Below, in pieces: positions 8,289-15,944 of a stretch of DNA of 64,000 bases. A program made the position numbers and the translations under genes. The notes beneath the pieces were generated by a model. That model was not told the DNA's origin, did not search any database, and was given only the letters and a program-made list of their open reading frames with translations. Numbering within the stretch: the stretch's first letter is position 1; each line of letters opens with the position of its first letter. This DNA is from an uncultured Agromyces sp. (GTDB lineage Bacteria; Actinomycetota; Actinomycetes; Actinomycetales; Microbacteriaceae): assembly GCA_913053875.1 (NCBI GenBank), contig CAJXGN010000002.1:186001-250000 (forward strand), read 5' to 3'.

Positions 8289-9865
8289 CCGCCCTCGTGC
8301 CCCTCGTCGTGCTGCTCCCCCTGCTGGGCGCAGCCGCGACCCTCGTGCTCGGCCGCAACCGACGCGTGCAGCTGTGGCTCAGCGTCGCCGTGCTCGCAGC
8401 GGTCGCGGTCATCGCGAGCGTGCTGCTGTTCGCGGTCGACGCGACCCGCGGGCTCGTCGTCTACATCGGCGACTGGGATGCCCCCTTCGGCATCACCCTC
8501 GTCGTCGATCGACTCTCGGCCATCCTGCTCGTCATCTCGGCGATCATGCTGCTCGGCGTGCTCGTGTACTCGGTGGGGCAGGGCGTCGCCGACCGCCACC
8601 GCGAGACGCCGGTGTCGATCTTCTACCCCACCTACCTGATCCTCGCCGCGGGCATCTGCAACGCCTTCATCGCGGGCGACCTGTTCAACCTCTACGTCGG
8701 TTTCGAGATCCTGCTGTCGGCGAGCTACGTGCTGCTGACGCTCGGCGGCACCGGCGAGCGCATCCGCGCGGGCGTCACCTACATCGTCGTGAGCCTCGTG
8801 TCGTCGCTGTTCTTCCTCGGCGCGATCGCGCTCATCTACGGCGCGACCGGCACGGCCAACATCGCCCAGCTCTCGGTGCGCATCGCCGAGCTGCCGCAGG
8901 ACGTGCAACTGCTGCTGCACCTCGCGCTCATCACGGCGTTCGGCATCAAGGCCGCGGTCTTCCCGCTGTCGTTCTGGCTGCCCGACTCGTACCCGACCGC
9001 GCCCGCGCCGGTGACGGCGGTGTTCGCGGGCCTGCTGACGAAGGTCGGGGTCTACGCGCTCATCCGGTCGGAGATGACGATCTTCGCCGAGAACGACCTC
9101 ACCACGATGTACCTCGTGCTGGGCGGGCTGACGATGCTCGTGGGCATCCTCGGCGCGCTCGCGCAGGCCGACATCAAGCGGCTGCTGTCGTTCACGCTCG
9201 TCTCGCACATCGGCTACATGCTCTTCGGCATCGGCCTGGCGTCGGAGCTCGGCATCGCGGCGACCGTCTACTACGTCGTGCACCACATCACGGTGCAGAC
9301 CGCATTGTTCCTGACGACGGGCCTCATCGAGCGCGTCGGCGGGGCGACCTCGGTGAACCGACTCTCGGGGTTGCTCGCCGCGTCGCCGTTCGTCGCGATC
9401 CTGTTCTTCATCCCCGCACTGAACCTCGGCGGCATCCCGCCGTTCTCGGGCTTCATCGGTAAGGTCGGCCTGTTCCTCGGCGGCGCCGAGGTCGCCGGCT
9501 CGGGCGAGGGGCCGGCCCCGTGGGTCATCTGGGCGGTCGTCGGCGCCGGGGCGGCGACCTCGCTGCTCACGCTCTACGCCCTCACCCGGTTCTGGAACCT
9601 CGCGTTCTGGCGCGGCCGCGACGAGCTCGAGGGCTACGAGTCGTTCCTCGTCGAGTCGATGCAGGAGGCGCCCGAGGGCGCGACGGTCACCGAGACGCGC
9701 ACCGCACCCGTGCTGATGCTCGCGGCCACGGTCGGCCTGGTCGCCTTCAGCCTGCTGCTCACGGTGCTCGCCGGGCCGTTGTTCGACCTCAGCAGCCGCG
9801 CGGCGACGAACCTGCTCGACCCGGCCGTGTACGTGAACCTGGTCTTCCCCGGAGGCATCCGATGA
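8285..9865 (+). CDS. mrpD: Mrp Na+/H+ antiporter subunit D
   Basis: A 526-residue polytopic antiporter-like subunit related to NuoM/NuoN. Diagnostic segments include FNLYVGFEILLSASYVLL, KAAVFPLSFWLPDSYPTAPA with the conserved lysine, and a second lysine helix at LTKVGVYALIR. About 14 hydrophobic segments are visible. The ATG at 8285 overlaps the mrpC stop in an ATGA junction. Together with MrpA it provides the proton translocation route of the complex. Length and motifs match the family closely and nothing appears missing. Confidence 0.95.
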   Translation: MTALVPLVVLLPLLGAAATLVLGRNRRVQLWLSVAVLAAVAVIASVLLFAVDATRGLVVYIGDWDAPFGITLVVDRLSAILLVISAIMLLGVLVYSVGQGVADRHRETPVSIFYPTYLILAAGICNAFIAGDLFNLYVGFEILLSASYVLLTLGGTGERIRAGVTYIVVSLVSSLFFLGAIALIYGATGTANIAQLSVRIAELPQDVQLLLHLALITAFGIKAAVFPLSFWLPDSYPTAPAPVTAVFAGLLTKVGVYALIRSEMTIFAENDLTTMYLVLGGLTMLVGILGALAQADIKRLLSFTLVSHIGYMLFGIGLASELGIAATVYYVVHHITVQTALFLTTGLIERVGGATSVNRLSGLLAASPFVAILFFIPALNLGGIPPFSGFIGKVGLFLGGAEVAGSGEGPAPWVIWAVVGAGAATSLLTLYALTRFWNLAFWRGRDELEGYESFLVESMQEAPEGATVTETRTAPVLMLAATVGLVAFSLLLTVLAGPLFDLSSRAATNLLDPAVYVNLVFPGGIR

Positions 9866-10572
9866 GCCCGGCACGCGACATCTCGCCCTGGCGGTCGCTC
9901 TGGCGGCAGCTGCCGCTGCTCGTGCTGCTCGTCGCGCTCTGGCTCTTCCTCTGGGACGAGGTCACGGTCATGTCGGTCGTCACCGGCGTGCTGCTCGCGA
10001 TCCTCGTCACCCGCGTGTTCTACCTGCCACCGGTGCTGCTGTCGGGCCGGTTCAACCCGTGGCGGGGCCTGCTGCTCGGCCTGCGGATGATCGTCGACGT
10101 CGCGACCGCGTCGATCGAGGTGGCGTTCCGGGCCGTGAACCCGCGGTACACGCCGACGAACGCGATCATCGCCGTGGAGTTGCACACCCACTCCGACCTG
10201 GTCATGACGCTCACCGCCGAGGCGATCACGGTCGTGCCCGGCACCGTCGTGGTCGACGTCGACCGCGAGCGCGCCGTGCTGTACCTGCACGCGCTCGGCA
10301 CCGTCACCGACGAGGACGTCGAGCGCACCAGGCGCCACGTGCTCGGCACGGAGGAGCGCATCGTGCTCGCCGTCGGCACCCACGAGGAGGCCGAGTCGGT
10401 GCGCGCCGAGCGACGGGCGAGGCGGATGCAGCGGGGCGGCGGCGTGCACGGCGGCGCGCCCGACGGGCTGACCGGCCTCAGCTCCGACGAGGTGTCCACC
10501 GGCGACATCCGGCGTCGCGACGGCGCGCACCGGCTCGACCGGAACGAAGACAGCGGGGAGGGCAGCCGATGA
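9862..10572 (+). CDS. mrpE: Mrp Na+/H+ antiporter subunit E
   Basis: A 236-residue protein with two or three N-terminal membrane segments (LLVLLVALWLFLW and the following helix) and a cytoplasmic domain. Characteristic MrpE features are the VAFRAVNPRYTPTNAII segment and TLTAEAITVVPGTVVVDVD. The C-terminal about 60 residues are a charged Gly/Arg/Asp-rich extension beyond the usual family length. The start is the ATG at 9862, which overlaps the mrpD stop by four bases and is preceded by GGAGG at 9851-9855; the frame that opens earlier inside mrpD is not used. Confidence 0.92.
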   Translation: MSPARDISPWRSLWRQLPLLVLLVALWLFLWDEVTVMSVVTGVLLAILVTRVFYLPPVLLSGRFNPWRGLLLGLRMIVDVATASIEVAFRAVNPRYTPTNAIIAVELHTHSDLVMTLTAEAITVVPGTVVVDVDRERAVLYLHALGTVTDEDVERTRRHVLGTEERIVLAVGTHEEAESVRAERRARRMQRGGGVHGGAPDGLTGLSSDEVSTGDIRRRDGAHRLDRNEDSGEGSR

Positions 10573-10844
10573 GCCTCCTCACCCTGGTGGTCGTGATCAT
10601 CGCCGGCACCATGTTCGGCATCGGCGCGATCTGCGCCGTGTGGCGAGTGATCCGCGGGCCGTCGATCCTCGACCGTGCGCTCGCCGCCGACGTGCTGCTC
10701 GCGATCTCGATGTGCGCCCTCGGCGCGGAGATGGCCGTCAACCGGCACACCGACACGCTCGTCGTGCTGCTCATCCTGGCGATGTTCGCGGTGCTCGGAT
10801 CGATCGCCATCGCGCGGTTCATGGCGAAGGAGGACGACTCGTGA
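10569..10844 (+). CDS. mrpF: Mrp Na+/H+ antiporter subunit F
   Basis: A 91-residue protein with three membrane helices. The signature VWRVIRGPSILDRALAADVL after the first helix identifies MrpF/MnhF, a small subunit needed for a stable complex. It overlaps both neighbours by four bases (ATGA with mrpE, GTGA with mrpG), so translation is coupled. Confidence 0.93.
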   Translation: MSLLTLVVVIIAGTMFGIGAICAVWRVIRGPSILDRALAADVLLAISMCALGAEMAVNRHTDTLVVLLILAMFAVLGSIAIARFMAKEDDS

Positions 10845-11287
10845 GCGCAGCATCCGTCGCCCTGCTCGTGCCCGCCCTGGCCCCCGCCGCCGAGGGGATG
10901 CCACCGCTGCCCGAGGACTTCTCGGTGCGCGACGCGATCGTCGGCGTGCTCATCCTGCTCGGTGCGTTCCTGTCGCTCGCCGCGGGCGTCGGCATCGTGC
11001 GCTTCCCGGACGTGCTCTCGCGCCTGCACGCGGGCACCAAGCCGCAGGTGCTGGGCCTCGTCGCGGTGCTCGCCGCGATCCTCCTCGAGGTGCCGAGCTG
11101 GGGCGTGCTGACCACGATCGTGCTCATCCTCACGTTCCAGCTGCTCACGCAGCCGATGACGGCGCACATGCTCGGCCGCGCGGCCTATCGCACCGACCAC
11201 GTGCGCCGCGACCTGCTCATCGACGACGAGCTCGCCGACGACATCGCCCGGCGCGAGCGCGCCTCCGCTCCCTCCGACGACGACTGA
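10841..11287 (+). CDS. mrpG: Mrp Na+/H+ antiporter subunit G
   Basis: A 148-residue protein with an N-terminal extension, three membrane helices and a charged tail. The segment GIVRFPDVLSRLHAGTKPQ is the family signature of MrpG/MnhG. The GTG start at 10841 overlaps the mrpF stop. It completes the operon; with A and B fused, all seven Mrp functions are present. The stop lies only 11 bases from the convergent alkyl sulfatase gene, with no obvious terminator between them. Confidence 0.93.
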   Translation: MSAASVALLVPALAPAAEGMPPLPEDFSVRDAIVGVLILLGAFLSLAAGVGIVRFPDVLSRLHAGTKPQVLGLVAVLAAILLEVPSWGVLTTIVLILTFQLLTQPMTAHMLGRAAYRTDHVRRDLLIDDELADDIARRERASAPSDDD

Positions 11288-11298
11288 GGTCGGGTCGG

Positions 11299-12966
11299 CT
11301 ACCGCATGTGCATGTAGAAGGTGGTCCAGTCGGTGTCGAGCAGGTCGCGGAAGCGGGACCACGCGGCCGGGTCGCCCGAGACCACCCTCGGGTCCGCCGC
11401 CCCGGCGAGCTGGGCCGCCGTGGCTTCGATGACGACGTCGGCGCCGTCGGCGATGCCGTCCTGCACATGCAGGACGCGGTTGCGCACGCGCACGGTCACC
11501 TCCGCGCCGGAGTCCGCGTCGCGGATGCCGACGGCGAGGTCCACGCCCTTCGCCTTCCCGGCGTCGAGCTGGTAGCGCCACCCGCGCACCGTGTCGACGA
11601 CCGACTTGTCGACCGACATCATGGCTCCGTAGGCGGCGAGCACCTGGCCGGGGTCCATGGCGCCCTCGAGCTCGAGCGCGCCGGTGAGGTACCACGAGCG
11701 CGCGATCGGGTTGAGCTCCTGGTAGCCCCGCGCGCGGAGTGCCGCGGCCTTGACGAGTCGCGCATCCTCGTTCTCGGGGTCGGCGCGCAGCGCGATCTGC
11801 GCCAGCTCGGCGGCCAGCTGGTGGTCGCCCGCGGCGTGGTCGGCCTTCGCGGCATCCAGCAGCTTGTCGACGCCGCCCATCAGCCCGGCGAGCCGCTTGG
11901 CCTTGTGCGCCGGGGGAGACGGCAGCATGTCGGTCGAGTCGCCGGTGAACCAGCTCACCCACCCGGTGAAGAACTCCGGCACGGAGGTGAACGGGGTGCC
12001 GTACATGGGCACGGTGTAGGGGGCGTCCCACAGCTCGTCGGGCAGGTCCTTCAGCGCATGCTGCAGCTCGACCGGCGTGTAGCCCTTGTTGATGAGGCGC
12101 ACCGACTGGTCCCAGAGGTACTTGGTCGCGTCGGCGTACTTCCCGACGTGCTCGGCGATCTCGTCCTTGCCCTGGATCGGGCGGATGTGCGAGCCGACGA
12201 GCCACTCGGGACGGATGTCGAGCACCGTGTTGAGCGCGCCGATGTAGTTGTCGGGGATGCGCGGCTTCGAGCCGCGGATGGTGTGCATGTTCGGGATGCC
12301 CGTGAAGAACTCGTCGGCGATCGCGATCATGTCGAACTCGGGGAGGTACAGACCGAACTCGCTGATCGCCTCACCGCCGGTGTAGAACACACGCACCTCG
12401 AGGCCGGCGATCTGCAGGGTGGCGTCGCCGGAGAGCAGCTTGGTCGGCGGGATGAAGCCGGGCGCACCACCGGTCGGGAGCGTGCCGATGCCGTGGTGGT
12501 GCCGGTCGTCGGGGCTGAGGAAGGCGCCGCCGTAGTAGCCGGCGCCCATCGCCTGACGCTGGAGGATCTCGCCGAACTCGTTGGCCATCTCGGCGCGGAA
12601 GTTCTGCCAGGCGTACACGTCGACCTCGCCCGCCGCGACGGCGGCGGGGTCGACGATGGCGGACGCGCCGTTGTAGTGGTCGGTGTGGTGGTGGGAGTAG
12701 AAGATCGCCTTCACCGGCTTGTCGGAGACCTTCGCGATCTCCGCGGCGATCACCTCGCCCGCGTCGAGGTTCACGCCGGTGTCGTAGACGATGAGGCCGT
12801 CTGGCCCCTCGATGATCGTGCTGTTGCCCAACAGCCCGGCCGGGCAGTAGACGGTCCACACCGGAAGCTCGCCGCACCGGTAGGTGCCCTGCTGCTCGAC
12901 CGTCAGGCGACGATGCTCCAGGAAGTAGTCCGGGAACGATCGTTCGACATCGTACGGATTCGGCAT
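11299..12966 (-). CDS. Alkyl sulfatase-family metallo-beta-lactamase-fold hydrolase (SdsA/BDS1-like)
   Basis: A 555-residue enzyme expected to cleave alkyl sulfate esters to an alcohol and sulfate. The N-terminal metallo-beta-lactamase domain has the zinc motif HHHTDH at residues 92-97. The middle (from about residue 300) matches the alkyl sulfatase dimerisation region, and the last about 120 residues look like an SCP2-like lipid-binding domain (VDTVRGWRYQLDAGKAKG onward), giving the three-domain SdsA order. No export signal is visible, so a cytoplasmic location is likely. The start at 12966 is favoured over the upstream in-frame codon at 12996 because GAGGGGG precedes it at the right distance. 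A SulP anion permease lies directly upstream on the same strand. Specificity beyond the family is inference. Confidence 0.85.
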   Translation of the reverse strand: MPNPYDVERSFPDYFLEHRRLTVEQQGTYRCGELPVWTVYCPAGLLGNSTIIEGPDGLIVYDTGVNLDAGEVIAAEIAKVSDKPVKAIFYSHHHTDHYNGASAIVDPAAVAAGEVDVYAWQNFRAEMANEFGEILQRQAMGAGYYGGAFLSPDDRHHHGIGTLPTGGAPGFIPPTKLLSGDATLQIAGLEVRVFYTGGEAISEFGLYLPEFDMIAIADEFFTGIPNMHTIRGSKPRIPDNYIGALNTVLDIRPEWLVGSHIRPIQGKDEIAEHVGKYADATKYLWDQSVRLINKGYTPVELQHALKDLPDELWDAPYTVPMYGTPFTSVPEFFTGWVSWFTGDSTDMLPSPPAHKAKRLAGLMGGVDKLLDAAKADHAAGDHQLAAELAQIALRADPENEDARLVKAAALRARGYQELNPIARSWYLTGALELEGAMDPGQVLAAYGAMMSVDKSVVDTVRGWRYQLDAGKAKGVDLAVGIRDADSGAEVTVRVRNRVLHVQDGIADGADVVIEATAAQLAGAADPRVVSGDPAAWSRFRDLLDTDWTTFYMHMR

Positions 12967-13075
12967 GCGTCCCCCTCGGATCGACTGCGACGTCACGACC
13001 CTAGCCGTGCGCCGTTCGGCGATTCAATGGCTCGCCGGTGGCGTCGAGGTGAACGCGGTCCCCGCGCCCCGCAAC

Positions 13076-14767
13076 CTAGGCGGACGCCTCGACCCGAAGT
13101 CGCTCGGCGCGGTCGTAGGCCAGGTCGAGCGCCTCGGCGAGGCGCGGGGTGGCGGCGATGACGTTCTCCTCGCCGATGCTCGCGAGTGCGCCGGAACGGG
13201 CGAGGCGACGCCGCACCGCGGGGTCGACGCCGCAGACGACCAATGGGATCCGCTGCTCGCGCAGTGCGGTGATCTCGTGCTCGAACGCCTTGAGGAAGGT
13301 CGCGGACGGCACGCCGATCGCTCCGCGCAGCGAGAGCACGATCGCCGCATCTCGCGCACCGGCGGTGTCCGGCAGGAACTGGCGGACCCGATCGACCTCG
13401 GCGAAGAATCCGACGCCGAGGTAGTGCAGCACGGTGGTCTGCCCGTCGGGAAGCACCTCGGGGACGTCCTCGACCTCCCAGCCGCCGTCCGGCGTGCGGA
13501 CGAACCGGCTCAGCCGTGCGATCCGTGAGATCTCCACCGAGGTGAGCACGATGCTGATGCCCGCGCCGATGAAGATCGCCTGCTGCAGCGGCAGCGCGGT
13601 CGTCGCGACGAAGGTGGCGATCATGGCGATGAGCGAGAGCCAGGAGGTGGTGGCGACGAGCACGATGTCGCGCCGTCGACCCAGCACCAGCTCGGCCCCG
13701 ATGACGATCATCAGCCCGCCGATCACCGCCATCGGGATCTGCCCGGCCAGCGGCCCCACCGCGAGCACGATGACGGCGAGCCAGATGCCGGCGAAGATGC
13801 CCGACCATCGCGTCTGCGCACCGGCGCTGGTGGCCACGCCGGTGCGCGAGAGCGATCCGCCGGTCGGGAGCGCGCCGAAGACGCCGCCGGCGATGTTCGC
13901 GACGCCCTGCGCCGAGAAGTCCTTCGACGCGTCGGACCGCGACCCGTCGGGGTTCGCCACCGCCGCGCTGATACCCGCCGCCTGTGCCAGGGCGACCAGC
14001 GCGATCGCGACGGCGCCGGTCGCGAGCGCAGGGATCGCGGACGGGTCGGGGAGTGTCACCGGGGGCAGCGACCTCGGGATCTCGGCGATGTCGGAGACGA
14101 GTTCCACCGTGGCCCCGACGACGGCGACGCCGATCGAGACGACGAGCAGCGCGATCAGGGTCGCGAGCGCCCGCAGCCGCCGGAAGATCCGGACCACCGC
14201 CCACACGGCGACGGTCGCGGCGGCGATGGCGACCGTCGGAGCATCCCACTGCCCCACGTGGAGCACCGCGTCGACGAGCTTTCCGACCGTGTTCGCGCTG
14301 TCCGGCACGTAGCCGGTGGCGTCGCCGATGACGCCCGCGACGATCTGCACGGCGATCCCGGTCGTGAACCCGGTCATGACCGCGGTCGACACGAACGACA
14401 TCACCGAACCGAGCCGCAGCAACCCCATTGCGAGCATCACGACACCGGTCATCACGGTCATGGTCGCGATCGCCCCGATGTCACCGGGATCGATGCCCGC
14501 CTGCGCGAGCACGCTGCTCGAGGTCAGCGCGATCGCGCTCGTCAGCGTCGTGACCATGAGCACCGTGCGGGCGAACACCGACCCGATGATCGTCGGCACG
14601 ATGCCCGACCACAGCCCGAGCGGAGCCGCGAACCCGCCGATGCTCGCGTACGCCATGCCCTCGGGGATCGAGAACAGCCCCGTCACGAAGCCCGAGATCG
14701 CGTCGCGCACGGTCGGCCTGCCGAAGCGCGGACGAGTGCGGGCTGAGCCAGGTCGCTCCTCGGCCAT
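13076..14767 (-). CDS. SulP family inorganic anion transporter with STAS domain
   Basis: A 563-residue permease. The N-terminal region has the SulP hallmark SIPEGMAYASIGG near residue 33, followed by about ten hydrophobic segments up to about residue 425. The C-terminal about 130 residues form a cytoplasmic STAS domain (TTVLHYLGVGFFAEVDRV onward, with IVLSLRGAIGVPSATF). It probably moves sulfate, bicarbonate or a related anion. The ATG at 14767 is chosen for the GGAGGGG just upstream; the open frame continues far upstream across another gene and is not real there. It lies just upstream of the alkyl sulfatase on the same strand, which fits export or uptake of sulfate, though the 109-bp gap may hold a separate promoter. 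Confidence 0.88.
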   Translation of the reverse strand: MAEERPGSARTRPRFGRPTVRDAISGFVTGLFSIPEGMAYASIGGFAAPLGLWSGIVPTIIGSVFARTVLMVTTLTSAIALTSSSVLAQAGIDPGDIGAIATMTVMTGVVMLAMGLLRLGSVMSFVSTAVMTGFTTGIAVQIVAGVIGDATGYVPDSANTVGKLVDAVLHVGQWDAPTVAIAAATVAVWAVVRIFRRLRALATLIALLVVSIGVAVVGATVELVSDIAEIPRSLPPVTLPDPSAIPALATGAVAIALVALAQAAGISAAVANPDGSRSDASKDFSAQGVANIAGGVFGALPTGGSLSRTGVATSAGAQTRWSGIFAGIWLAVIVLAVGPLAGQIPMAVIGGLMIVIGAELVLGRRRDIVLVATTSWLSLIAMIATFVATTALPLQQAIFIGAGISIVLTSVEISRIARLSRFVRTPDGGWEVEDVPEVLPDGQTTVLHYLGVGFFAEVDRVRQFLPDTAGARDAAIVLSLRGAIGVPSATFLKAFEHEITALREQRIPLVVCGVDPAVRRRLARSGALASIGEENVIAATPRLAEALDLAYDRAERLRVEASA

Positions 14768-14882
14768 CGGATCCCCTCCCCGCTCTCGGCGTCCGTCCAC
14801 GCTCGTCCGATGCTGTCGGCCGCGCCGCATCCGCGTCAAGGCGTCGGCGGGGAGTCGGCCGCCGACGTGTGCAGCGACGGCC

Positions 14883-14911
14883 CTGACACGCCGCCCGAAC
14901 GGCGGTACGGT
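14883..14911 (+). promoter_or_regulatory. Candidate promoter for the DUF1254/DUF1214 gene
   Basis: A CTGACA -35-like box at 14883-14888 and a TACGGT -10-like box at 14906-14911 are separated by 17 bp, about 30 bases before the ATG at 14945. Confidence 0.5.
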
Positions 14912-14944
14912 GAACGTGTTCCACGCACGGATGGGGGATCCGAG

Positions 14945-15898
14945 ATGGGCACGCACGTCAACGTCGACAACTTCGCGGTCGCGGAGACCGCGCGCATGTT
15001 CCTCGACCTGCAACGCGACGCCGGAGGCGTCAACCGGCTGCTGCACCATCGGGCACCCGCCCCGATCGAGCACCAGACCGTGATCCGCATGAACCGCGAC
15101 ACGCTGTACAGCTTCGTCGTCGTCGACGTCTCGGGCGGGGCGACACTGACGCTGCCCGATGCCGGTGGGCGCTACCTGTCGGCGATGGTCGTGACGATCG
15201 AGCACTACATCCCGAGGATCTTCCACGACCCCGGCGAGTACCGGATCGACGCCGACCTGGCGGAGGGCTCGCACTGCTTCCTGGCGGTGCGCACGCTCGT
15301 CGACCCGAACGACCCCGACGACGTCGCCGCGGTCGGCGCGCTGCAGGACGCGATCGGGCTGGACGCGGCATCCGCCGAGCCGTTCGAGTCGGAGGAGTTC
15401 GACCGGGCGAGCCTCGACGCGACGCGCAACGCGCTGCTGCAGCTGGCCGCGGGCATCGGCGGGTTCGAGCGCACCTTCGGCTCGCGCGAGGAAGTCGACC
15501 CGGTGCGGCACCTGATCGGCACGGCCGCCGGCTGGGGCGGGCTGCCGTCGCACGAAGCGTCGTACGTCGGCGTCGCGCCCGACGAGGCGACGGGTACCTT
15601 CTCGCTGCGCATGGCCGACGTGCCGGTCGACGCGTTCTGGTCGATCTCGGTGTACGACGCGAAGGGGTTCTTCGTGCCGAACGAGAGCGGCCGGTACACC
15701 GTGAACAGCGTGACCGGGGTGCCCGACGAGGACGGCGCGATCACCGTGCACTTCGTGCACGACGACGGGGTGCGCGACCTGCCGAACGCCATCCCGATCC
15801 CCGAGGGGTGGAACTTCATCGTGCGGCTCTACCGCCCGCGCCAGGAGTACTTCGACGGGACGTGGTCGCTGCCCGACCTGACGCCGGTGCTGCGCTGA
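14945..15898 (+). CDS. DUF1254/DUF1214 domain protein
   Basis: A 317-residue protein with the DUF1254 N-terminal part (NVDNFAVAETARMFLDLQ, then VIRMNRDTLYSFVVVD) and the DUF1214 C-terminal part (FWSISVYDAKGFFVPN, then GWNFIVRLYRPRQEYFDGTW). Members are widespread, of unknown biochemical role, and often fold as two beta-sandwich domains. There is no signal peptide, so this copy appears cytoplasmic. The ATG at 14945 follows a plausible ribosome site (GGGGGATCCGAG) and a promoter at 14883-14911; an upstream in-frame start at 14810 would run through that promoter. It is divergent from the SulP gene. Confidence 0.8.
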   Translation: MGTHVNVDNFAVAETARMFLDLQRDAGGVNRLLHHRAPAPIEHQTVIRMNRDTLYSFVVVDVSGGATLTLPDAGGRYLSAMVVTIEHYIPRIFHDPGEYRIDADLAEGSHCFLAVRTLVDPNDPDDVAAVGALQDAIGLDAASAEPFESEEFDRASLDATRNALLQLAAGIGGFERTFGSREEVDPVRHLIGTAAGWGGLPSHEASYVGVAPDEATGTFSLRMADVPVDAFWSISVYDAKGFFVPNESGRYTVNSVTGVPDEDGAITVHFVHDDGVRDLPNAIPIPEGWNFIVRLYRPRQEYFDGTWSLPDLTPVLR

Positions 15899-15944
15899 GG
15901 GTCTGCCGCAGGGCCATGTCGGCCGGGTGCGAGAGGGTGGAGGG

